Source of the DNA: Pantoea deleyi
GTDB taxonomy: Bacteria; Pseudomonadota; Gammaproteobacteria; Enterobacterales; Enterobacteriaceae
NCBI RefSeq assembly: GCF_022647325.1
Contig: NZ_CP071405.1
Coordinates: 2,852,001-2,916,000 of the forward strand
DNA: 64,000 nt
Reading direction: 5' to 3'
Shown: positions 40,065-47,287 of the stretch, piece after piece
How positions within the stretch are numbered: the stretch's first letter is position 1
Layout of the letters: the number at the start of each line of letters is the position of its first letter
Notes under the pieces: model-generated
Databases searched by the model: none
Told to the model about the DNA's origin: nothing
The model's input: only the letters and a program-made list of their open reading frames with translations
Made by a program: the position numbers and the translations under genes

Positions 40065-40129
40065 GCAGCGCGCTAGTGGCCGCGCGGCTGCCGCTACGGC
40101 CTGTAGCGGGGCCAGGGCCCCGGTGGCAG
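40065..40129. other. GC-rich multi-hairpin stretch in a gene-free gap
   Basis: The gap 39973-40287 shows no credible gene. Inside it, GCAGC...GCTGC (40065-40091), CCGCTAC / GTAGCGG (40091-40109) and GGGGCC / GGCCCC (40108-40121) form adjacent stems. The region may be a decayed gene (crcB sits here in E. coli) or a structured transcript. No function is assigned. Confidence 0.35.
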
Positions 40130-40252
40130 CCCATACAGCGCCCGGGGAAAATACAGGCCGCAGAGCGCCGCAGAGGGTTTCTGCTGGCTGAGCGCCACCC
40201 GGAGAGCATAAATGGCTGAGCGGCGGCAGCACTGGCCTGTCAGGGCAGAGAG

Positions 40253-40280
40253 AAAAAACCGGGGCCACGCTTCTGCCCCC
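40253..40280 (-). terminator. Terminator of the acetyltransferase gene
   Basis: On the minus strand GGGGC pairs with GCCCC around a 9-base loop and is followed by GG and a T6 run, just past the stop codon at 40288. Confidence 0.6.
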
Positions 40281-40287
40281 TCCCCGC

Positions 40288-40710
40288 TTACAGCGCTTTG
40301 ATCAGATAACAGGGAGATTCACTGTAGCCTTCGCGGGCGTAAAACTGATTGGCCTTAATACGCGACTGATGACAGTGAACTTCCATGCGATCGCAGCCGC
40401 GCTGCGCCGCCAGCGTTTCGGCATGCTGTATCAGCTGCTGTCCGACACCTTTACTGCGTTCCCCCTCGGCAATGCAGAAATAGCTGATGCGGGCGAAATC
40501 ACCGGCCAGAGCCAGCTGAGGAATAAAATGCAGAGAGAGGAAGCCGAGCACCTGGCTGCCATGCTCCGCCACCAGCAGCGCTTCACTGGGGTCGCTGCAT
40601 AACTGCGCCAGACGCTGTTCGATGAAGCTCTCGGTTCCGCCGTAGCCTAACTCGCTCAGCAAGGCGCTCAGCGCAAAACTGTCTGTCAACTCTGCCTGTC
40701 GTATCTTCAT
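40288..40710 (-). CDS. GNAT family N-acetyltransferase
   Basis: This 140-residue protein is a single GNAT domain. Visible parts are the N-terminal IRQAELTDSFALSALLSELGYGG, the central strands LLVAEHGSQVLGFLSLHF, the acetyl-CoA loop GERSKGVGQQLIQHAE (a variant of R/QxxGxG/A) and the C-terminal KANQFYAREGY. The substrate is unknown; the family includes small-molecule and antibiotic acetylases. It occupies the place where E. coli has crcB, between the nitrilase and cspE genes on the same strand. Confidence 0.85.
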   Translation of the reverse strand: MKIRQAELTDSFALSALLSELGYGGTESFIEQRLAQLCSDPSEALLVAEHGSQVLGFLSLHFIPQLALAGDFARISYFCIAEGERSKGVGQQLIQHAETLAAQRGCDRMEVHCHQSRIKANQFYAREGYSESPCYLIKAL

Positions 40711-40887
40711 CCTGCCTCCTCACACCGGGTTCTGTCGCACAGTTATATAGCGTTACCCGCCAAAAAGCTGCATTTCAGGTTGTTATAAATATGTTACGAG
40801 GATTTATTGTGAGGCGTCGCGCAGTTTGTGCGGCGTTATGGCGATACCGCGGCGGAGGTGAAGAGGAAAAGCGCGGATTACAGCCAT

Positions 40888-40916
40888 AAAAAAACCCGCC
40901 ATCAGGCGGGTTTTTA
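40888..40916 (-). terminator. Terminator of cspE
   Basis: AAAAACCCGCC / GGCGGGTTTTT form a symmetrical intrinsic terminator 18 bases past the cspE stop codon. Confidence 0.9.
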
Positions 40917-40933
40917 GAATTCTGACTGTTAAC

Positions 40934-41143
40934 TTACAGACTGATAACGTTAGCAGCAGATGGGCCTTTCGCGCCGTCGGTGATTTCAAACTCAACGCGC
41001 TGACCTTCAGCCAGAGTTTTGAAGCCGTTGCTCTGGATTGCAGAGAAGTGTACGAATACATCTTTGCTGCCATCTTCAGGAGTAATGAAACCGAATCCTT
41101 TAGATTCATTAAACCACTTAACGTTACCTTTGATCTTAGACAT
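40934..41143 (-). CDS. cspE: Cold-shock-family RNA chaperone CspE
   Basis: CspE is a 69-residue single-domain nucleic-acid chaperone and transcription antiterminator. RNP1 (KGFGFITP) and RNP2 (VFVHF) are intact. The start [18 protein letters not shown] and the end [10 protein letters not shown] match E. coli CspE rather than CspA. The ribosome binding site AAAGGTAATATAG lies before the ATG, and a short GACAC/GTGTC hairpin (41169-41184) lies in the leader. E. coli has pagP next to cspE; it is absent here, and gene order diverges from this point on. Confidence 0.96.
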   Translation of the reverse strand: MSKIKGNVKWFNESKGFGFITPEDGSKDVFVHFSAIQSNGFKTLAEGQRVEFEITDGAKGPSAANVISL

Positions 41144-41676
41144 CTATATTACCTTTACATGAAAAATGGACACTAAACTGTGTCGGGCTCTAGTACAGCA
41201 ATTGCGGAGGGATTTGTCCAGTCCGATTTGATGAAAAAGTGATAAATATCGACTTTCTGTGCACGCATCACACTTTCCTGCTTTTTGACTTGCATAACCG
41301 TCCAGAAGAGTAAGGTGAGATGTTAACCGCCCTGCTGGCTAACCTGCTGGAAAGGCAACGCTTTTCTGTTTTCAAGGTAGCAGGGAATGCGTGTTAAAAA
41401 GAAAACGCCTGTTCAGAGGAATTTTTGTGGTTAGCGGCACTGATGAACTTCAGCAGGATGAATTTGAGTGTTTCTCAGCGCCTCGTTTTCCGCAGTGAAG
41501 CCCCTTTTTTCCGCCTTCGGCCTGCGTCATGGCACAAAAGATCAAAAAACAGCCTTCCCCCTCCGATTTATCTCAGCGCAAATCCACTCCTGTCCGGCCA
41601 GAAATGAACCAGTTGTGTCATTTACACCAGTGCTGGCGCGCTATTCGCGGATATTTTATCCATCAATGAGCAAGCG

Positions 41677-41690
41677 TTGATCAATATCAA
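41677..41690. promoter_or_regulatory. Perfect FNR/CRP-family site TTGAT-N4-ATCAA
   Basis: TTGATCAATATCAA is an exact match to the FNR consensus. It lies in the 41144-41870 gap, where I see no credible gene, 181 bp before the small zinc-binding protein at 41871. A TTGACA hexamer follows at 41721-41726. It suggests oxygen control of a transcript leading into 41871-42071. The rest of this gap is AT-rich and shows no other clear element. Confidence 0.6.
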
Positions 41691-41870
41691 AGAAATGTCT
41701 TTTAGAGATCAAATTCGCATTTGACAACAAACATTGCAGCCCGGAAAAAATTACGTTTCTCATCGCAGTACGAAATAATATTGCCCGGTAATAGATAACG
41801 TCCGCTTAACCGGTCAGGGAGGGGCATCACGATATGCTCAGTAAAAAGGAGGGTGAGAAACAGGATGGTG

Positions 41871-42071
41871 ATGAAGATACGCTGCACGCAGTGTGGAAGC
41901 GCCCGGTTTGTTTTCACGGATTTTAACGAGGATCAGCGCAACTTCCATGGCGCCTGTTGCGCATGTTGTCAGAAGCCGCTGGGTCTGCAGGATCTGCTGC
42001 CCAATACGCCGATGGACCCGATCAGCCAGTGTCTGTTAGCCAGCCAGAAAACATTGCGGGCACCTGAATAG
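41871..42071 (+). CDS. Small Cys-rich putative zinc-binding protein
   Basis: This 66-residue protein has two cysteine pairs, CTQC at residues 5-8 and CACC near 29-32, spaced as in a zinc ribbon, plus an extra cysteine next to the second pair. It resembles the ECs_2282-type putative zinc-binding proteins annotated in enterobacteria, from memory. Three starts are possible: GTG 41853, ATG 41865 and ATG 41871. The last was chosen because the MKIRCTQCGS beginning is typical and an AGGA lies 5 bases before it. AAGGAGG at 41845-41851 would better serve a start near 41865. The function is unknown. Confidence 0.65.
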   Translation: MKIRCTQCGSARFVFTDFNEDQRNFHGACCACCQKPLGLQDLLPNTPMDPISQCLLASQKTLRAPE

Positions 42072-42109
42072 GTGCCCGCTGCTGCTGATGCTGTTCCGGC
42101 CATCTGCTA

Positions 42110-42193
42110 TCAGAAAATCAGTTTGAATACCCCAGTCAGGGTCAGTAAGCCCACGATAAAGATGATTGCGATAATCCACAGAATAATTTTCAT
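42110..42193 (-). CDS. yohP: 27-residue membrane peptide of the YohP type
   Basis: The minus strand encodes a 27-residue peptide with start MKIILW, a middle hydrophobic helix and end GVFKLIF. This is nearly the whole of E. coli YohP (27 aa, start MKIILW, end GVFKMIF) as I recall it, a single-span inner-membrane small protein whose mRNA can reach the membrane by itself. A clear AAAGGAA ribosome binding site precedes the ATG. A TATACT (minus strand, 42234-42239) could be its -10. It is convergent with the small zinc-binding gene. Function is unresolved. Confidence 0.85.
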   Translation of the reverse strand: MKIILWIIAIIFIVGLLTLTGVFKLIF

Positions 42194-42449
42194 TTCCTTT
42201 GCCCCTCATCGGTTAAACACTTTTCCTGTAAGCAGTATAGACAGAAAAATGGGTTATGCCGCTGCACGTCTGACCTGACTGTTCATAAGTTCAGCAACTT
42301 TCGCTTTTATTCCAGTTCTGAGATTAGGATCGCAACCTCGCTTATCCGTGGCGCACTTTCTTCGTTAATCAGGCTACTCCTGGCTAAAATTTAGGCGGCA
42401 AGGCAGCCCTCAGTAGTGATGAGATTGAAATGAGTTGCGAGGAGATCTT

Positions 42450-42695
42450 ATGAGCACGATTAATACCAGCATGGGCCGCTACAGCCTTAAGGCCAAAAAC
42501 AGCGGTAATCACATCAAAGGTTCTTTCGCCATCAACGATGAAGGCGGCACTCAGCTCACGATGCAGGAGTTTGACGAGCATTACCTTGATGATGTGGTAA
42601 ACAACGTTATCTATCCGGTCACCGGTGGCAACCGCGAGATTGCGCGTGCGCTGCGGGAAGAGATGGTGAAAGCCGGTTTCGGGCCGTCTCACTGA
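42450..42695 (+). CDS. Hypothetical 81-aa protein
   Basis: I do not recognise this gene. It encodes 81 residues from an ATG at 42450 with an excellent GAGGAGATCTT ribosome binding site. There is no signal peptide or membrane span. The first part (GRYSLKAKNSGNHIKGSFAINDEGG) is rich in Gly, Lys and Ser. The second half (EFDEHYLDDVVNNVIYPVTGGNREIARALREEMVKAGF) looks alpha-helical. A good terminator follows, so it is a separate transcription unit. The clear ribosome binding site and terminator argue that it is real. Confidence 0.7.
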   Translation: MSTINTSMGRYSLKAKNSGNHIKGSFAINDEGGTQLTMQEFDEHYLDDVVNNVIYPVTGGNREIARALREEMVKAGFGPSH

Positions 42696-42723
42696 GACAT
42701 CTGAGGCAGGCTGATGAGGATGC

Positions 42724-42750
42724 CGGGCCGCACATTGCGGCCCGTTTTAT
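42724..42750 (+). terminator. Terminator after the 81-aa protein gene
   Basis: CGGGCCGC / GCGGCCCG form an 8-bp stem with a 5-base loop, followed by TTTTAT, 29 bases past the stop codon. Confidence 0.85.
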
Positions 42751-42835
42751 ATGAATGCCCTGTCAACGTTATCGGCGCATCCCTGCCCCGACCGGAAGCG
42801 CCTCTTTTGCCTCCTCGCGTACGGACAGGCCGCGA

Positions 42836-44152
42836 TTAGATCATCCAGGAGAGCAGCAGGCAGCCTATCAGTCCGCATACCGAGATAATGGTTTCCAGCG
42901 CCGACCAGGAGCGGATGGTCTCACCAATCGTCAGGTTGAAATACTCCTTGAACAGCCAGAAGCCCGGGTCATTGACGTGAGAGAAGATCACGCTGCCGGA
43001 ACCCACCGCGATGACCATCAGTTCCGGGCTGGCACCACTGGTGACAATCAGCGGTGCCACAATCCCGCCTGCGGTGATCGCCGCAACCGTCGCCGAACCG
43101 AGCGCAATACGCAGCACCGCAGCAATAGACCAGGCCATGAAGATCGGTGAAAGCTGGGTCGAGTGCATCATGCTGGCGATATACTTATCCACGCCGCTGT
43201 CGACCAGAACCTGTTTAAAGGCTCCGCCACCGCCGATAATCAACAGCATCATGGCGATAATTTTGATGGAGTCGGTCAGGGTATCCATAACCTGTTCCAT
43301 CGTGCGGCCGCGGTTGAGGCCGAAAGTGAAGATCGCAATCAGCACGGCAATCAGCGTAGCCATCACCGGGTCACCAAAGAACTCCGCGTACGGCAGCAGC
43401 GCATGGCCTTTGGGTAACAGCATCTCCGCCACCGCACGCAGCGCCATCAGCACCACCGGAACCAGCGCCGTCCAGACGCTGACACCAAAGCTGGGCATTT
43501 CCGCTTCGGTAAAGGTTTTCGGGTTATAGAGGCCCTGAGGAATCGGCTTGTCGATGTTTTTCAGGAAACGGGCGTAGACCGGTCCGGCCAGAATCACCGT
43601 CGGGATGCCGAGCAGCGTGCCGAACAGCAGCGTTTTACCCATGTCGGCGTTAAACAGCGTCGCAATCGCGGTCGGACCCGGATGCGGCGGCAGGAAGCCG
43701 TGCGTCACGGAGAGAGCCGCTGCCATCGGCACCCCGACGTAGAGCAGCGGCACGCGCGCCGAGGCCGCCACGCTGAACACCAGCGGCAGCATCAGCACAA
43801 AGCCCACTTCATAGAACAGCGCGAACCCGACGATAAAGCCGGTCAGCACCAGCGCCCACTGGATGTGCTTCGTGCCGAATTTTTCAATCAGGGTGGTCGC
43901 AATACGCTGCGCACCGCCGCAGTCGGCCAGCAGCTTACCGAGCATGGCGCCGAAGCCCATGATCAGCGCCAGGCTACCCAGCGTGCCGCCGACGCCCGCT
44001 TTAATCGAGGTAATAACTTTGTTTACCGGCATGCCCTGCATCACACCGACCGCCAGCGCCACCAGAATCAGCGCGATAAATCCATTGAGCTTAAAGCGAA
44101 TCATCAGCAGCAGCAGTAACGCGACGCCGATCGCCACATAGAGTAATGGCAT
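42836..44152 (-). CDS. gntT: High-affinity gluconate transporter GntT
   Basis: GntT is a proton-linked gluconate importer of the GntP family. The 438 residues equal the E. coli GntT length, with long identical stretches such as GVGGTLGSLALIMGFGAMLGK, SVTHGFLPPHPGPTAIAT and SVIFSHVNDPGFW, and about 12-14 hydrophobic spans. The ribosome binding site GGTGGAG precedes the ATG. The upstream region carries two GntR-type operators, so induction by gluconate is likely. It is divergent from an iron-dependent alcohol dehydrogenase gene. Confidence 0.93.
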   Translation of the reverse strand: MPLLYVAIGVALLLLLMIRFKLNGFIALILVALAVGVMQGMPVNKVITSIKAGVGGTLGSLALIMGFGAMLGKLLADCGGAQRIATTLIEKFGTKHIQWALVLTGFIVGFALFYEVGFVLMLPLVFSVAASARVPLLYVGVPMAAALSVTHGFLPPHPGPTAIATLFNADMGKTLLFGTLLGIPTVILAGPVYARFLKNIDKPIPQGLYNPKTFTEAEMPSFGVSVWTALVPVVLMALRAVAEMLLPKGHALLPYAEFFGDPVMATLIAVLIAIFTFGLNRGRTMEQVMDTLTDSIKIIAMMLLIIGGGGAFKQVLVDSGVDKYIASMMHSTQLSPIFMAWSIAAVLRIALGSATVAAITAGGIVAPLIVTSGASPELMVIAVGSGSVIFSHVNDPGFWLFKEYFNLTIGETIRSWSALETIISVCGLIGCLLLSWMI

Positions 44153-44263
44153 AGCTTTTCTCCACCTTGCGCACCGAACAGCATTCGGTGTCGTTTATTA
44201 TCATGAGCCCCGGAAGGCGACAAAACAGGGTGTCTGTAAAATGTTTACACATCCCGACAAACG

Positions 44264-44279
44264 CTGTTACCGATAACAT
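44264..44279. promoter_or_regulatory. GntR-type operator 1
   Basis: CTGTTACCGATAACAT matches the E. coli GntR palindrome (ATGTTACC-GATAACAT) at 15 of 16 positions as I recall it. It lies 112 bp from the gntT start and about 164 bp from the alcohol dehydrogenase start. Confidence 0.8.
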
Positions 44280-44293
44280 GTTAAGGGTAACAT
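44278..44293. promoter_or_regulatory. GntR-type operator 2
   Basis: ATGTTAAGGGTAACAT is a second GntR-like palindrome that abuts and slightly overlaps the first. The pair resembles the double operator of E. coli gntT and sits in the shared divergent region. Confidence 0.65.
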
Positions 44294-44442
44294 CTGTCTG
44301 AAAGCACCACTCCGCCGGGGTGAATTTCTGTTTTGCGAAGGTGATCAACTTTTTGCCGGTGCGTTATCAGAAAGTTTGCCGATGCCAGCCCGGCGCTTTT
44401 CGTTACACTCAGATTTTAGCGAAACAGACAAAGGATGCGCTG

Positions 44443-45591
44443 GTGAGTGAGAACCTGAGTGAGCTGTACAGTAATCAACGAACCCTCTTTGGCCGCGGGA
44501 GCCTGGATAAACTGGTGCCGCTGCTGGCCGCCCGTCCGCAGCCTACGCTGCTGTTTTGCGGGCACTCTTTTCTGCAGGGCCCGGCCTACGCGCGGCTGAA
44601 AGCCGGACTCAACGACCACATCATCGGGTATGAGATCGTCAGTCATGAAGCCTCCCCCGCCGAGATCGATGGCTGGGTGGCGCGCTGGCGCGGTCATGTG
44701 GATCGGGTGGTGGCGATTGGCGGAGGGAGCGTGCTGGATGCGGCGAAAGCCTTCAGCGCGATGGTGCAGCATCCGTTGCCTGTCGCCCGCTATCTGGAAA
44801 AAGTGGGTGATACGGCGGTTCAGCCCATCACGTTGCCGCTGATAGCCATCCCGACCACCGCCGGAACCGGCAGTGAAGTCACCCAGAATGCGGTAGTCAC
44901 CGATCAGCACGAGATTCAGATCAAGGCATCACTGCGCCATCCGGTCTTTGTGCCGGCGGTCGCCATCCTCGACGCTGACCTGCTGAAGGGCGCGCCGGAT
45001 CGGGTACTGGCGACCTGCGGTATCGATGCCTTTACCCACCTGTTTGAAGCGTATCTCTCCAGCAAGGGGAATCTCCTGACTCGCCAGCTGGCGCTGACCG
45101 GCCTGCGTCAGTTTATTCAGGCCTGGCCGGGGCTGAACCGGGAGGATGATGCAGGCGATCGGGCACGGGACGCGATGATGATGGCCTCCTGGCTGGGCGG
45201 CGTCAGCCTCAGCAGCGCCGGACTGGGGGTGATCCACGGTATTGCCGGTGAGCTGGGGGCGATTAAACCCTTCCATCATGGTGAAGTGTGCGGCCGTCTG
45301 CTGTTCCCGTTCCTGGATCTGCTGGCCGATAGCGGCCATCCGCTACAGCGCCAGCTGATGGACGAGCTGCATGCGCAGCTCTTTAACGAAACCACAGATT
45401 CTCCGGCCCGGTTCCTTAAGCAGTGGCTGCAGCAGCAGGCGATCGTGCCTTTCTGGCAGGATGGGCCGTCGCTGAGCCATGCGGAAACAGAGTGGATCCT
45501 GGCACGGGCCAACAGCAAAAATTCGCTGGTCGATTACAGCCGCGAACAGATGCAGAAAATGATCGCCCAGGCCTGGTCTGTGACAGCTTAG
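44443..45591 (+). CDS. Iron-containing alcohol dehydrogenase
   Basis: This group III NAD(P)-dependent dehydrogenase has 382 residues from GTG 44443. That start follows AAGGATGCGCT; the open frame runs 41 codons further upstream but crosses likely promoter sequence. The nucleotide motif GGGSVLDA lies at 93-100, and the PTTAGTGSE loop near 138-145. The metal ligands are complete: D195 and H199 (GIDAFTH), H265 (VIHG) and H279 (FHHGE). The substrate is unknown. Sharing a divergent control region with gntT suggests an aldehyde or sugar-acid related role, which is inference. Confidence 0.88.
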   Translation: MSENLSELYSNQRTLFGRGSLDKLVPLLAARPQPTLLFCGHSFLQGPAYARLKAGLNDHIIGYEIVSHEASPAEIDGWVARWRGHVDRVVAIGGGSVLDAAKAFSAMVQHPLPVARYLEKVGDTAVQPITLPLIAIPTTAGTGSEVTQNAVVTDQHEIQIKASLRHPVFVPAVAILDADLLKGAPDRVLATCGIDAFTHLFEAYLSSKGNLLTRQLALTGLRQFIQAWPGLNREDDAGDRARDAMMMASWLGGVSLSSAGLGVIHGIAGELGAIKPFHHGEVCGRLLFPFLDLLADSGHPLQRQLMDELHAQLFNETTDSPARFLKQWLQQQAIVPFWQDGPSLSHAETEWILARANSKNSLVDYSREQMQKMIAQAWSVTA

Positions 45592-45651
45592 CCCGCGCGG
45601 CCTCGTCCGGCCGCCTCGATCCCCTGCTGAGCGTGGCAGTTTGCCGTGCCG

Positions 45652-46491
45652 CTAAGCCGGCGCGGTGCTGAACGGCCCGCTGCCTGCCAGCATCTGCTCA
45701 ATCACCTGCAGCACGCCCTGATCGTTGTTGGCGGGCGCCGCATAGTGTGCCGCCTGCTTCACCCGCGCCGGCGCATTAGCCATGGCAAAACTGAAGCCGG
45801 ACTGTCTGAGCATCTCCAGGTCGTTGCCACCGTCGCCAAACGCCAGCACCTGATCGTGCGAAATCCCCCAGCGCCGGGCCAGCAGGTCCAGACCATGGGC
45901 TTTATGGTTTCCGGGCACGATCAGATCCACCGACCCGTGACCGCTGGAGGTCGCCGCTACGCGCCCCTGATGCAGCCGCTCAATATCCGCCATTAAGGGC
46001 TCGATATAGTCATCCGAGAGGTTCAGCGCGAACTTGAACAGGCGGTCATCCTGTACATCCTCCAGCCGGTTAATCGGCTTCAGCCGGTGGCAGTAATGCC
46101 GCATCTTCTGCAGCCACGTCTCGTCTATGCCCTCGAAGTAGTACGCGCTTTCCCGGCCGCACAGCAGGTAGCGCAGGCCCGGATAGTCCCCGTTTTGCAG
46201 GGTGGCGATCACGGCCTCCACATCGCGGCGTTCAAAGGCACCGCAAAACAGCTCCTCATCGCGATCGATGATCCAGGCGCCGTTCTCTGCGACAAAGGCG
46301 ATCTCGCCGGCGATCTCCGGGAAGAATGATTTAAGCTGGTAATACTGATTGCCGCTGGCCACCACAAATCTGATGTCACGGGCGATGAGTTGCTGATAGC
46401 AGGCGAGAAAGCGGGATCGGTTGTACTGCTTGCTATCGTCCAGAAAGGTGCCGTCCATATCTACCGCCACCATCTTAACCGTCGTCATCAT
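45652..46491 (-). CDS. HAD-IIB sugar phosphatase, SupH/YbiV-like
   Basis: This Cof-type HAD phosphatase of 279 residues is similar throughout to E. coli YbiV (SupH), which dephosphorylates sugar phosphates such as fructose-1-phosphate. Motif I is DMDGTF (nucleophile D11, acid D13), motif II is in VVASGNQYYQL, motif III lysine in GNHKAHG and motif IV GDGGNDLEML. The C2 cap lies between. Two ATGs occur at the start after AAGGAGTC. It stands next to an rcnB-like gene on the same strand, but the gap suggests separate units. Confidence 0.88.
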   Translation of the reverse strand: MMTTVKMVAVDMDGTFLDDSKQYNRSRFLACYQQLIARDIRFVVASGNQYYQLKSFFPEIAGEIAFVAENGAWIIDRDEELFCGAFERRDVEAVIATLQNGDYPGLRYLLCGRESAYYFEGIDETWLQKMRHYCHRLKPINRLEDVQDDRLFKFALNLSDDYIEPLMADIERLHQGRVAATSSGHGSVDLIVPGNHKAHGLDLLARRWGISHDQVLAFGDGGNDLEMLRQSGFSFAMANAPARVKQAAHYAAPANNDQGVLQVIEQMLAGSGPFSTAPA

Positions 46492-46554
46492 GACTCCTTA
46501 CACAGGGAATGTTCAGCATGGAGTCTCAGAATAGACGCTGGGGCCGCAAAACGG

Positions 46555-46584
46555 AAAGAAAGCGGGATGGCCGAGGCCATCCCG
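46555..46584 (-). terminator. Terminator of the rcnB-like gene
   Basis: CGGGATGGCC / GGCCATCCCG form a perfect 10-bp stem with a two-base loop. On the minus strand it continues CTTTCTTTCC, only 7 bases past the stop of the rcnB-like gene. Confidence 0.75.
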
Positions 46585-46590
46585 GAAGGA

Positions 46591-47064
46591 TCAGTGCATG
46601 GCGCTGTTCAGCACCAGGGCGGTAATGACACCGGTTGCGGCGGCAATTAAGACATAGTTGCCGTCGATGTTTGCCCAGTGATAACCGCGCGGCGGTTCAC
46701 GCAGACCGCGTTCATGCCAGTTGTCTACCCGGTAATGGTCGCCGCGATATTCCGGCGGGATGGGATGGCCGCGACGGAAGTCGTGGCCCTGCCAGGCGAA
46801 ATGGTCGCGTGCATCGTCTCTGTCGTGACGGCTGCGATCGTCATGGCGATCCCGGCCCTGATCATGCGGGTTTCTGTCACCCTGACCCGGATTATCGCGG
46901 CCACGATTCGGCGTGTGATCGCGATTGTCCGGCCCGCGGTCACTGCTCTGATGCGGAACCGGCATCCGGTGCCCGTCATCGTGATCATCCGCCCGTACGG
47001 CCTGTGAGAAGAGTGTGCTGCATGTCAGAAGTGAAGCGATCAGTGTTAGCGTTGTTTTTTTCAT
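46591..47064 (-). CDS. RcnB-family periplasmic protein with His/Asp-rich region
   Basis: This 157-residue protein has a signal peptide (about 1-25, VRADD after it) and a very polar middle (about 26-90) built of repeated Arg/Asp/His/Asn units such as GRDNPGQGDRNPHDQGRDRHDD. The C-terminal RcnB domain has the typical YRGDHYRVDNWHERGLREPPRGYHW and a hydrophobic end. RcnB in E. coli tunes nickel and cobalt retention with the RcnA efflux pump; no rcnA is visible nearby. The His/Asp-rich stretch could bind metal, which is inference. Strong GGAGGCAAG ribosome binding site. Confidence 0.85.
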   Translation of the reverse strand: MKKTTLTLIASLLTCSTLFSQAVRADDHDDGHRMPVPHQSSDRGPDNRDHTPNRGRDNPGQGDRNPHDQGRDRHDDRSRHDRDDARDHFAWQGHDFRRGHPIPPEYRGDHYRVDNWHERGLREPPRGYHWANIDGNYVLIAAATGVITALVLNSAMH

Positions 47065-47287
47065 GGTCTTGCCTCCGAAATCACGGCGATTCAGGCACCG
47101 TTAAGCGGCATCATGGCAATCCATGACGCGGGAAACATCAGCAATAGTCTTAAAAACCATTAACTTACACAGAATTACGCTTACTTAGCGCTTTCTTAAC
47201 ACAGCCAGGCCGCTCAGGGCCGGCCGGACAGCGTGGCCGCCGTCCGGCCGGGGACGCTGAGACTCATCAGCCCCCGGTGCGCGGCAC

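Noticed and set aside
39972-40268. 98-codon minus-strand frame between the nitrilase and acetyltransferase genes
   Set aside because: It has Pro/Ala/Arg-rich composition, no ribosome binding site and runs across the multi-stem region.
40804-41109. 101-codon frame overlapping cspE in another frame
   Set aside because: CspE is certain. This frame crosses its terminator and has no ribosome binding site.
41425-41680. Two short plus-strand frames in the gap after cspE
   Set aside because: Neither has a convincing ribosome binding site or conserved pattern, and they overlap one another in different frames.
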